A DNA stretch of 64,000 bases from Trichostrongylus colubriformis (lineage: Eukaryota > Nematoda > Chromadorea > Rhabditida > Trichostrongylidae). Both the position numbers and the translations under genes were made by a program. The notes under the pieces were generated by a model that saw only the letters and a list, made by a program, of their open reading frames with translations, did no database searches and was not told where the DNA came from. Each line of letters begins with the position of its first letter. Position 1 is the stretch's first letter. The DNA lies in contig OZ022259.1 of assembly GCA_963978905.1 (NCBI GenBank), positions 53,276,727 to 53,340,726 on the forward strand, given 5' to 3'. Shown in pieces: positions 1-11,500 of the stretch.

Positions 1-170
1 TGGCCAGTTACGAAGTTATGTGAAAACATGTCACAGTCATGTAAAAGTACTGCACCCAGCGATGCCCCCCTTCCCTCCCCGCCCCTCCACCTCGTGTATT
101 TTTCATGGTTGCAACTATAAGTCCCGGCAATCGCGCGTTGTACCTTCACTGTGTAGGGACACACTAAGCT

Positions 171-653
171 TTAAAGGAACCGGAAGGGGTCCGAAACAAG
201 AGAAAAATACAAAGAAATGAGCATTTTGTGACGAAAAAAGGTTAGAAGCGATAATCGGTGAAAAAACCCGAATTCAGAAGTACATCGCTGCGGTGTGTAT
301 TCGCGCCTCATTCGCACCATCGCACTGACTTTCCGAGTTGCCCGCTGTAGGAGACTGGCCGCGGTCCAACATTAGTTGTAGCACCTGACTACCAGCGCAG
401 TGGAGTGGCCATTCCCAACTACATTAGCATTCATGTAAGTACATCTAGAAACAGTGTGTACATCTAGAAACAGTGTGAGAAAGAATAAAGGAAAAAGTAA
501 AAGGAAAAAGAAAATTTATAAAAGAGACATCTTCTCTTGGCACCATGCCACGGCGTCAAATTGGGGAGTTTGTGCAATGGCGGCCACTTAAACTCGTCCA
601 CACTACGTCTGTTCTACCGTAGGCCAAAATTGCCCCCCTTTTGGTGTCTTTAA
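171..653 (+). mobile_element. MITE, TTAAAGG family, copy 1
   Basis: A non-coding element bounded by imperfect terminal inverted repeats: TTAAAGGAACCGGAAGGGG on the left and the reverse complement of TTAAAGACACCAAAAGGGG on the right. A second copy lies in reverse orientation at 42,829-43,293, and the two match along their whole length, including the stretch around 540-600. No transposase is present, so it is a non-autonomous element. Its superfamily is not determined. The first 170 bases of the window show nothing I can name. Confidence 0.75.
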
Positions 654-1378
654 GCGGGTTACCCACTACCCCGGTCTACGCATGTTTGGGTAGAGGGATA
701 CTCTAAAGTTCATGAACTAATGATTGTACGGTGGTACGATGTGGGTGTGTATCATTGTGTGGGAATTTCGCGCAGAGCCGAGCGGGGAGCGACGATTGCG
801 CGCGAGCTGACGGCCCTCCGGTGGCAAACACGTGTAATTACGGCGACCATATCCACGTCTATTTTTATTGATTTCGCCGCCATACTGAGCTTGTTTTCAA
901 ATTATTTTTACTCAGTGAACAGGATTTGGTTGAGTTTAGTGAGTTCAAAAGTTTCCAGCTCTCCCTTGTGAATAAAAGCGTTTTACATGCATTTATCCTT
1001 ACTTACATATCAGCACGAGGATATTAGAAAAGGCTTTGCCTCAATTCAGGAAGAACGAGCTCAAAGGTGAGTGAAACCATTTACTTGTGAAAGAACGGAA
1101 TTTCGCCTTACGGCGGAAGTGATTCGCTCGTCGCCAAGCTCTTTCCTCGTAGACCGACCTGTGCAAACACCCATGCGCATTACGTTTCAATTCGAACCAA
1201 TACAGAATATGTTACTCACGCTATAATACTACGTATGAAGCAACAAAAAAATCCAGGCGAGCAAAAATGCATATAAGGAGGATGCGAAACGTAGAGAATG
1301 GAATGAGTGCATGCAAAACGCGGGTCAATTGAAATCTTAGGGAAGGGAGGGGGGGGAGGGGGAGAGAGAGGGAGCAAA
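654..1378. other. stretch with no supported gene
   Basis: Only short open frames are seen here and none resembles a known protein or has convincing exon borders. It separates the TTAAAGG MITE from a decayed G-run MITE. Confidence 0.5.
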
Positions 1379-1505
1379 GGAGACGCAACTTTCCACGACG
1401 TCGAAGTTCCTCCCCTCCCTAGGCTTAGGCTGAAATTCATATCCCCTCCTCTTACATGAAAAAGCAACTGTATCATTTGCTTAAGCCCACTTTTGCGTCT
1501 CCACC
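1379..1505. mobile_element. decayed copy of the GGGTCAATTC hAT-like MITE
   Basis: The stretch has the family's inner landmarks in order: GAGACGCAACTT, then CTCCCTAGGCTTAGGCT, then a pyrimidine-rich segment with ACATGAAAAAGCA, and finally TTTTGCGTCTCC. The outer GGGTCAATT ends and target duplications seen at 15,395 and 22,767 are missing, so this is an older or truncated copy. An upstream G-rich run (1,339-1,375) may be the worn left tip. Confidence 0.55.
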
Positions 1506-1656
1506 ACCCCCCCTCCACTCCCCCCTCCGCCCCGACTTTGATTCACTCAAAATGCTATTACATGCCAGAGGGACTGCGCCCGACACGCGCCGCACAACTG
1601 TCGTGATTCGTTGAGAAGGCCGCGTTCATACCTTGCGCAGGCAGGACGTGGCTGCG

Positions 1657-2013
1657 TTCAAAGGCACCAGTAGAGGTAAGAGAAAACTGAGATCTGAGAG
1701 TACATGTTCTCTGAAAACGAACCATCTACTTCAGAGGAGGTCACATGTGGTGAGAATCGCTTGGGGTCACCCCCGCAGCTCGGCATGCCGTTATGCGGTT
1801 ATGCGGCGAGGGGAGTCGCCGTGGAGGGGCGGGACAGCGATCGCGCCCGGTTGGTTCAGACTCTGGCCTGTCTTCAGCCCACTCCGGCTAGTGACGCAGA
1901 GGGCGAGAAGGAGGAGGGAAATTCTCAATTCCTATTCCTCGATTTTTGCGCGGTTTTATGTCGTTCTTTCTCTACTATCACATTGCTGGACATCCCCTTC
2001 CGGTGTCTTTGAA
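1657..2013. mobile_element. MITE, TTAAAGG family, diverged copy
   Basis: Ends are TTCAAAGGCACCAGTAGAGG and, reversed, TTCAAAGACACCGGAAGGGG. The inside shares long stretches with the element at 10,348-10,761 in opposite orientation, for example the AGACTCTGGCCTGTCTTCAG segment and the CGTCGAGAGAAAGAACGACAT-type segment near the ends. The open frames in it are shadows of the repeat and not genes. Confidence 0.7.
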
Positions 2014-4010
2014 GGCAACGGGGTTGAGTGGTAGCACGGGCAGGTGCAGAGACGACGCAGGCAACAAGACAGGGTGGTACAGGCGGAGACGCAGTGACAC
2101 GCAGCCATGCCCTGTCGCCGGACCGCAAAGTATGAACGCGGACCAACAGTTCGTTCTGCAAATTCTGAGAGCACGTAGTTTCTGTGGATGTTCTGACGTA
2201 TCCCAGGAATGCAGGAGATTTCTGAGAACAATGCGATCTCACTGACGAATTAAGCGGCGGCCTAACTATCTCAATAGATTTTTTATTTTATTTCTGGGCC
2301 TTTATTTGATTTCTGAAAAGAAGAAAAAGATTTCTGAAATCTAAAAAGATTTTTTATTTAATTTCTGAAAAAGATACTAAAGAATAAGCCTTATTAACTG
2401 CTGAGAAAAAACGAATCGAAGCTCTTTCAATAAAATCTTTGAGCGAAGGCGTTGGCTAGTGAGAACTGCGAGAATGCACTGCAGCCGAGCGGCTCATCGA
2501 ATAAGTCTTCTGATAAGACGAATGATAACGAGAAATGGCTGGATTGTGGGCAGAATTGCAAAGGTGCATGGAATGCTAAAGTGTACTAAAAATAAGATGT
2601 ACTTTGGAAGTCGCCTTCGTCTGCAAGAGTCGTTGCCATCTATTTCCATAGTTCACTTTGCTAACATCCATCCCTCAAAAACATAAAGAAACGAGTTAAA
2701 AATTGCTTATGTACGTATTCCTGTGTATTTTTTTCCGAAATAAAGTTACGCTACGAACTATGGGCATGACTTCATATCGTGACGTGCCGCGTGCGTGCCA
2801 GGAGCGCTGTATGTAATTGGGTCCTAGAGGGATTACGCGACCGCTCGCACGACTCTCCTGGCACTATCTTGTAGTCGCTTTTGGGCCCATCTACATGCGG
2901 CGTCCCTAGCTTTACGCATGGCATAGCACCCCCCCCCCCCCCCCCATACTGCTCTTCGAAATCTCGAAGTAAAGATACATACCCGCAATTTCCTTTTTAG
3001 CATCACTCGTTATCGACTTCACAGACCTTTCTACGGTTGCTTCCATCCATCGTTCTCGTAGGCTCATACTATATACTCACTGCCTCTACGAGTCTCATTT
3101 AGACATTGGATCACTGCCCCATTCTCGAAAAATTTGATCAGTTTTCAACATTCTGCACCCTCATTCATCATATATCCCTATTTAAGTTACATTGTAGTTT
3201 CACGAAAATGTGGGCCCTCATCAACTATCACAGCCCAGACATCACGATTAGGTCAAAAAATGATTTTCGCTGGAACTTCGCCCGTAGTGGTTGTCTGGAG
3301 TGTTGATCGCGAATATGACATCTGTCGTTGACGTTGGCGCCAAATTGGTAGAACAACTCTTTTTCACTAAAATCGCTGAAATTTGGCCCGTAGAGCTATA
3401 TGGGGTGCTAATCACGAATGTGACATCCGTTTTTGACGTGGACACTGTTCAGCGCCTCTGCGTGGTACTAATATCGTACGGGCACCATACTGCTCAAATT
3501 TTGCTTAAGCCTTGGAAAGAAAAGCAACCTTCCTTTCTCCACTAAGGGTTAGGCGAAAATATACTCTTATTTATCACTGTAGAATAGTATCAGGTAGAAG
3601 ACGATGAGGATAAGGTGACACTCCCCACAGCACGAATAAACAAGGCTGACGGAATCTTCAGCCAAACAGCATTTGCCCCAAAAAATAATTCTATGTTCGT
3701 GATCAGCACCCAAATATCCTTGCCGCGTTAATTTCAGCAATTTTGGGTTGCATCAACTTGGTGCACTTGCACCAATGCGTGTCAACCCTTCCTTCTTGAG
3801 GCTTGGGTGGAACTTGAGGATACTATGTGGTGCCCTACTATATTAGCACTGTTGTAGAACTAAACGGCTCTAGCACTTCAAACGGATGTCTTGTTTAATT
3901 GAGAGCAGCTCAAATAACCTCCTGGGCTAAGTTTCAGCGATTTGGTGAAAATAAGCTGTTACCCCGAGTTGGTGCAATTGCACTAAATTGGCGTCAACGT
4001 CAAAATGCGG
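2014..4010. other. no gene recognised; low-complexity and degenerate repeat units
   Basis: The region is AT-rich with short open frames only. A run of about 16 C lies at 2,930-2,946. From about 3,250 to 3,450 a loose unit recurs that contains AATATGACATC or AATGTGACATC, followed by (T)TTGACG and a pyrimidine-rich stretch. Related pieces reappear near 3,985-4,020, which suggests an old dispersed repeat. No exon with convincing coding character was found. Confidence 0.4.
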
Positions 4011-4021
4011 ATGTCATATTC

Positions 4022-4175
4022 GTGATCTGGGGCCGTATGCTATCCTCTCCCGGCCGGGGATGGGTCCCCGACGGCGTATGCTATGCGTCCCCAACCAGCC
4101 GTCGGGAAGAGGCTCCGCCCACCAAATCTCGGGGATGCGTCCCCGACCGGCAAGGGGTCGGGAAGCGTCGGGGAT
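4022..4175 (+). repeat. GC-rich repeat, copy 1 of an inverted pair
   Basis: A GC-rich island in AT-rich surroundings. It begins GGGGCCGTATGCTATCCTC and contains repeated CCCGGCCGGGGA blocks. The reverse complement of the same motif ends the island at 5,214-5,327. The two copies face each other about 1 kb apart. Superfamily and function are unknown; the mirrored ends suggest a mobile element or its halves. Confidence 0.55.
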
Positions 4176-5213
4176 ACAGTAATCTCGTGACCGCGGAGCG
4201 AAGCATTTGCGCCAGCGCACACTATTTTCGAAAGTGATCAGAGGGAAACTGCTGTATAACAGTATTTTTGGAGCACAGCGCTCGCCTTCTAGTTCTAATT
4301 TCAACTTTAGGTCCTGCACTTGTCCGAGGGAGTGCTGTTAGTCAACTGTTAGTCAACAACCTCGAAATTCGCGCACTTTGCACATCTTTTGTTCTTTAAA
4401 TGTAACTTACGATTTGGTGGTGTTCTTACTGGCAAAGCTTTAGGCATCAATGTTTTTGTTCTGATTGCAAAATTTTCGTGTATGTTTTCGCTTTGTGGTC
4501 ACTTGAGTTTTGTGTTCTGTTTTGGATTATTTTTCAATCATTACAACCCCAAAAGTTGCAGAGAATGTGGTTGGGGGTGCTATCGCAGTGGGGGGAGGGT
4601 CTCTCACAAAAAGCTTCACACCTGAGTACTTTAGGATTTTTGTGGGGTCATCCTGCTCATTCAAGCGTGTATTTTTGCCTAAGCCTTGAAGGAAGAAGGA
4701 AAGGGCTCCTTTCTCCTTCTTAGCTTTGATAAAAATAGGGTCCAGTAGTGGGATGCCCCCCTTCCTCACTGCGACAGCACTGTTTCGGTACTGATCACGG
4801 AATAAACACTCATTTCTGACGCTCACGCTACTTGGCGTCATTGAATTTGATAGAAGAATGCAAAAGACAAGCATATTCAGTACCATCTTTGAGAACATGT
4901 CGTTTTTTCTGCGTTTATGTCGTTCACCACCAGATTGTTCGGTTGAATTTAGTTAAAATTACTTTTAGCTTAGTGAAAATTACTGTCGCGCCGAACCGTC
5001 CAGGTATTTGTAGATACTATCCTATGCGTGATCAGCACCTTCAAATACCACATCGTATGAAGTTTCAGTCAAAATAGTTGTTCTTTTATTCTGAAATTGC
5101 TGTGGTTGTAATGGTTGAACAGTGTCCAATCATGTGCTCCATTATTACATGCCTGACACACGGTTACAAAAAAGGTCTTTTGAAAGTACGCGCCAATGCA
5201 ACTCTGCGTCTTT

Positions 5214-5327
5214 TCCTCCCCGAGGAGCTCCCGGCAGCATAGCATACGGCTGGGCGGGAAGCGTCCCCGGCCGGGGATCTCACCCGGCCGGGGACGTCTT
5301 CCCGGCCGGGAGAGGATAGCATACGGC
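5214..5327 (-). repeat. GC-rich repeat, copy 2 of an inverted pair
   Basis: Contains three CCCGGCCGGG-type blocks and ends GAGAGGATAGCATACGGCCCC, the reverse complement of the start of the island at 4,022. GC content jumps sharply relative to both flanks. No coding frame is credible. Confidence 0.55.
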
Positions 5328-5560
5328 CCCTGCACTCCACGTAACCCTTTTAGGCGAAGTTTCAGCGAAAATTATCTCTTTGGCGTAATCGTGGTGTCTG
5401 GGGTAGTGATAGTTAAATAGTGCTGAATGTGTTTACTTCAGATACATATGTATGTGTGAGCACCAAATGCAATCCGTGACCCATTCCAACTTTGCCCTTT
5501 GCCCAACATTTTTGCATTGCCTAAATTGTTCTCAACTCTCCCACGTTGAAATGCTTCGAT

Positions 5561-5569
5561 GTTTTCAGA
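5561..5569 (+). promoter_or_regulatory. putative spliced-leader acceptor of the F-box/kelch gene
   Basis: GTTTTCAG ends one base before the chosen ATG at 5,570. In nematodes an acceptor directly upstream of a start codon with no upstream coding exon usually receives a spliced leader. That reading is inference; it could instead close an intron in the 5' untranslated region. Confidence 0.5.
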
Positions 5570-8500
5570 ATGGGTGAGGACGTGTTCGACGTCTTAAACC
5601 TGCCGACGACAGCCATTCGTCGGGTATTGCGGTTTCTAAGGTGAGAAATCTGTTTACTATTTCCTTTTCTCGTTTGATTTTATGGTGAATGCATTCGTTT
5701 GTGTGGATGAAATACATATGTGTTCCATTGCCAAATTTCCAGACCACAGATTTCAGAGTTGCAACAGAATCAAAGAACATTTGAGATTCCAGCACTGGAT
5801 ACGATTGTAACCCAGTTGTTATGTCATTTTTTTCTTTTTTCGTACATCTTTTTTTCGGCTTCAAAGATTGTAGAGATTCCGTTCCGTCATGTAGAGAGCA
5901 AAGGGGAGTGTGATTCAAGCTTGGAAGAGGTAAAATGGTAAATTTCCAATAATTTTTTTGAGTGAAATTTTTGCCGTCATATGAAAAAGTTGGCAACGGG
6001 TCATACATCATGCGGGAAGGAATTTTCGCTATAGAAAGCGATGTGTTCAAATGGGGCGATTTTGGGGCTGGCTAAGTGCTCGGTGTAGTCGACAAAAGTT
6101 GACCAAACCGCCAATCAGTTAGAACACTATTTTCTCAGGAAAAATCATCCATGTCTCATGTCTAATACTCAGCTCCGATCTCTTCTGTAAGTTTCGTTAC
6201 TTGGATGATAGAGAGAGCGTGTCGTTCTTTTTCCGTCACATCATTATGATTTTTGGCATTTCGTCCAATATTAACAAATTTTCTAAACCAGTCCGCTGAA
6301 AGAGTTATGAAATGTTGAGAAAAGGTAGAGAGTAGGGATAGAGACACATCAATGACCGAATTCCTCATCTTTCTGCTAAAAAAAAGGAACTAAATTAATG
6401 CGATTGATTCATTTTTAGCAAAATATAGTGTATACTGTTTTGATTAATTGATCTGCCGGTCTTGTGTTTTTTCTCGACTGGCCTACCTCTTGGCCAAGTG
6501 GGAAAGCGCCTCCATAATCGCTTGCGTAGAAATCGAACATCTTCCTGTAGAGCAGATGAATCTTTTTTGAACGATTTTTTCGGAAATGTGTCTTCCCAGT
6601 TGTTGGAGAAATTCGGCTTTGAAATCCGAAAACCTAGACAACCACTGATCTACAGTTTTGTGATTAGCCGTGGGTGCTACATAACTGGTTCTGTACCTTT
6701 TATTACTGGGTTGGTGCATAATTAAAGCAGTTTTTTTCAACAATTACATCTAGCTAAAACAATGATAAAATTAAGCAAAAACATATTCCAAGATTGTTCG
6801 GGAGCGAGAGTACCTGTGGGATCGTATCTAAACCTAAGGTGCGACAGCGCGGGCGGTCGCACCTTAGGTTTAGATACGATCGTACCTGTGGGTACCCCTA
6901 GGGATACTGGTGGTGCATGTGCGTTTACGACCGGTAGTGAGGCAACCACAAGTTGCACAGCTAATATCATAATACGAGATATTACTCACACTCAGATATT
7001 ACTCATATTGAATAACCATAACATATTTATATAACATGATAAGTAACATCCTGCACAATCTTGTAACGTTATAAGAAAACTTTCCCTTAAAAAAAGCGAC
7101 ACTGTTTATGGAATGACCCAATAAAACAAGCATTGGTGCTGTTGCATACGAAGGGATCGGGTCAGCCCCCGTTGTATCTTCGTCCTGATTGATTTTATGT
7201 TCCAGGTACCCTGATCTAAGGAATGTAGCCAAAGCCATCCCATCATTTTCTCAATTATGCGAAGATGAATGCCGTAAAGTGGATCGTGAAGTTCAATCAC
7301 GGCGCGAATTCAAATGGTATATTTCTTTCTTTTATTATTACTGTGGTTAATTTCTGATGGGTTGGTAGAGAGGAGCTTAGTAGTATGGTAGTGAATACGA
7401 ATTGAAGCCAAATAGCCGGACCTCAAGAAATAGTGTCCCATTTTCGTTATCTTCCTTGATGGACGTAGCTTCCCTAGCGCCTGATCGCTACGCGTATTTC
7501 AGGGCCACATGAACTTGTGGAAATTATAGGTAGCAGGTGACATGCACGTTCGTGGGTAGAAGTCCGCCGGCCAACAGACGGGCTTTTTGAAGGACTAGAG
7601 CGCGCTTTTCACCGCATAATGTGCCACCCGCTATCCTTTTGGACTCCTGGTGTCGTTTTATAGTAACATATTCTTTCTCCCTGGATGCCCAACTTATCGC
7701 TACTTTCGAAATACTTTAAGGACACGATTCGCCAGTAGTAATGATGAGGATAGTATGGCTCCTCGAGGTCTACACAGTATGGCCTATCACGAGAAAGAAT
7801 GCGCCATGTACGCGTTCGGTGGTGAGGCACCCGACTGGCGAATGCAGGGTGATACTTGTGGTCCTGCCTCGTTCAATGATCTCTGGAGACTAGACATGGT
7901 AAGCGATCTTTTTACTTGATCAGTTTTTCTCAACTGAACATGTAGATGTTGTTTCCTCTAGACGACACTGAAGTGGTCACGCGTCGTGGTGAAATCATCT
8001 CCGTACCCTTTGCCAAAATATTTATGTTCCATGGTTGTATATAAGGTACGGATCATTGTCTGCACTTTCGCTCTAAGCCGATCTGTTTTTGTTAAGGACG
8101 AGCTGTTGATATATGGAGGATGTAGGCCCCTACCACGTCACGGTAGCGCTATACATCTCAATGAGCTTCATTTATTTAACACAAAGAAAAGGGCCTACAG
8201 AATAGTAAGTCAGGTGTTTCGATTAAGAAAAAGAACAATAGTTGTATACTCTCGAGTGAAAGCTTCATCAGTTTATAACCTGTTCTCGATGCCATCGCAA
8301 TAGGGAGGGGAGGGGCATCGTACTATGGACGCTATTTTTGCTTATGTCCAGGAGGAGAGAGGAATTGTTCCCTCCATCCACCAAGGCTCAGGATCCCACC
8401 AAAATTCTTCGGAGATGCTTAGGTATGCAGCTTTTTATGAGATCTCTGCGATAGCTCCTGTTCTTATTCTGCTTTTATTCAAATGTCTTGAGTTCTTCTT

Positions 8501-11500
8501 AGAAAACCGAAAACTTGAGAATTTTTTTCTTGTGCATGAAATAGTGCTTTATTTGTCAACATGAATAATGCCGCGTTGTGTGTGAGGTGGAGAAATTGAT
8601 ATTTTCATAGAGTTTACTGATCGATTTGATTTGATGGTTCGACGCCCTTCCCCAAAAGTAATGCAATTCTTGGTTCGGCATCGTCATTTTCAACATTTAT
8701 TCTAACAGAAATTTATTCTTCGAACATTCTGATTTAGATTATTTTTTGAGTATTCTATAATTTCGGACGAAGCTGTTGAGATAGTGTAAGATACAGGCAT
8801 TATCATTAGCCATCAGCCATCAAATTCGAAGCATTCTAGTTGGCAACGACAAACGACGGTCCAAATCTAGCTGGACATGCGTCCTGTATGCATGGCGATT
8901 TGTTTATTGTTCATGGGGGAGTGGTTTCAACTTGCGAAGTCAGTTATCGAGTGTCAGTACTCGATCTGCGAGCCAAGCGCTGGTTTCATGCGCCTTTGCC
9001 AGGATTTCCAACGTAAGTTCAATAGAACTTCACCTAATGTAGTGGAAGGTAATATGTTTGGTTCAGTAATATCAATGTCAAAAAACAGTTTCTTTCGTGA
9101 CCTATGAGGATAGAACGATTGTTTACAGGGTGCTACACTATCTGGAGTCGTCTCCGATACCGAGGTGAATTTTTTTTTGTTTTCATGCGAGGTTTCTGTT
9201 TTTCCAAAATCTCAAGGAGCAGTATCTCAGCTTTATGGTTGGTTCTTCGTCGCTTGTGGTTCTACGTGAAGGTTGTTTATTAGCAACGGGTGAGAACATG
9301 CGGGATGAATTGTAAGCTTGTTTTTATATTTAATTTTCTTCTATTATTTCGTAGTCTGTAAGACACTCTTCATTGCACGGCTATGTTCAGATAACTAAGA
9401 GGGACGAGTCATCATAGGGTTTTTTTTCAATAATTCGCGCTTGGAATAAAAATTTTACTTTTTCGAGTACTTACATTGTTTTCAGACCGGAAAATACCTC
9501 AATCCTCTTTATATTTGATCCAAAAGATCCAGAAGGTGTAATGTGGCAATACAAATTGGTTCCGGTCAGTTCTATCCCTATTTTTCTAGTTAATGGCCCC
9601 TAGATTCGAAGGAAAAAAACCCTTATTCTGTGGAAGATCCTTTTCAGGGTATTGGACGTTGGTGGCCGACAGCCGGTATGTCACCGCCACCATCAAACAA
9701 AAACTTTGGTGGTATTGCAGTACTGCGACTTGACCGAGTTATTCGTTTGATATCTCTAGGCATGCCACAGAAGGGTAGCAAAGTTGGTGACATTTGCTCT
9801 TTTTATTCTTTGCATTTACCTCTATACGTTGCCATTTCAAGTTACTAATTATTATTTTTGTGTTAATTTTTTTTGTTTTTTCTCTCATGATAACGTTGCT
9901 TTTATTTTATTGGTATTAGTGCTGCCGTGATGAAAAGGATCCTGGAAAGAGTCGATCGCATGTCAAAATGTTATAGTATCCCAACTTCTTTCCTTGCTAG
10001 ATAATCTGCTCATCATACTGTCGCGTAATGTTGGGTTAGATTCGAGGATTAGAAGTGAGGATTTGCGGCGACATCACACAATTGTTTACACGCTCCGCCC
10101 ACTGTGGGCGAAATTCCGCTAATTTTGAGTGTGTTTAAGATAGCATGGACATTGATCATTTCTACCGATTCCTTCCTGGTCTCAAGGCTGCGTGCAACCG
10201 AGGCCAGGCCTATTTCATAACTTTAAGAAGCTCATCGCTGACCTTAATCCATCTTTTTCCCACGTTTGAGTCACATTTGACTCCAACTAGCAAATTTCAG
10301 TCTGAAAACGGAACATGCTAGTGCACGCTTCTTTCACTGTGGATTGCTTAAAGACACCGTTAGGGGTAAATTTGGCTAATTGGGTGATTACGAAAGTAGT
10401 GGTGCTCAGCAATATAACAGTAGAGAAAGAACGACATAAAACGGCGAAAAAACCGAGAAATAGGAACCCGAAAATCCCCCTGCTCCTTCTTGTCCTCTGC
10501 GTCTCTAGCCGGAGTGGACTGAAGACAGGCCAGAGTCTGAACCAGCCGGCCACGATCTTTGTCCCGCCCCTCCACGGCGACTCCCCCGGTCGCATAACCG
10601 CATAACGACATGCAGAGCTGTGGGGTCGCTGTAAAACCCCAACCCGCGCTTTTTCAATGCGATTTTCGCCACATATGGCCTCTTCTGAAGTAGAAGGTTC
10701 GTATACGGAGAAGACGTACTCCCAGATCTCAGTTTTCCCTTACCCCTAATGGTGCCTTTAACTTGGTCCATGTGTGCTCATTACTTTTTGTCCCATGCCC
10801 CACCCATCTCAGACTTGTCCCCATCTCATCAGGTTGTTTCTTTATGTTTTGCCTAATTTCGTGACAGACAGAGGGACAGATGGACGAAGGACTAAGGAAC
10901 GGACATACAGATGAAGCGTTTTGTATATAGTAGGATCGCCACAGTAAATTTGGTAGGATGGGCTGATCAGCGGATGCGTTCTAGGCCAAACGTTGACTTT
11001 TGTGTGCGTCAGCCACTATTAATTTTGTACTGCAAGTCTATGCCAGAAACTATCTAGAAGGCCGATGTGTGCTCGATCCGTGCCGGATCCGAACCTCTCG
11101 CTACGCTTACTACAGCCTCCGAAGTATTTAATAAGTTCTACCTTTCTTTTTGATTATATGTGTTGCAAATGTTGAAGTATGAACAGACTATGGGTATACA
11201 CTCGACTGCGTTATTCATCATCAAGGGCTTCGGTGGTTGACCGACTTAAGAAGACCTGTTTCCCTACTACTTATAGGAATTTTCGCTGTTTTGTTCATGC
11301 TGATCGTCGCTTAAGAGCTATTCGGGGAGCAGTTTATAGACGATTTCAATTGTATACAACACAGATTCACTACATAGTTATGTGAAATATGATATCTGTA
11401 ACATCTCCATTGCATATGATTCATAATTCTTGCCGGCTCAGTAACATTATTATTCATTATCATTACTCTCCGTCTATGCTGCTTTGCTCACAGTCCATGT

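Noticed and set aside
5565..6050. 161-codon - strand open frame
   Set aside because: It is antisense to exon 1 and intron 1 of the F-box/kelch gene; the + strand exon is supported by phase and family match.
8352..8422. possible extra exon of the F-box/kelch gene
   Set aside because: Joining 8,204 directly to 8,840 gives the expected ATTNDGP...AGHASC blade and correct phase, so the stretch is intronic.
9192..9230. earlier acceptors for exon 8 of the F-box/kelch gene
   Set aside because: The acceptor at 9,191 gives a 27-base intron and those at 9,216-9,222 break the frame; only TATCTCAG ending at 9,230 keeps phase with a 66-base intron.
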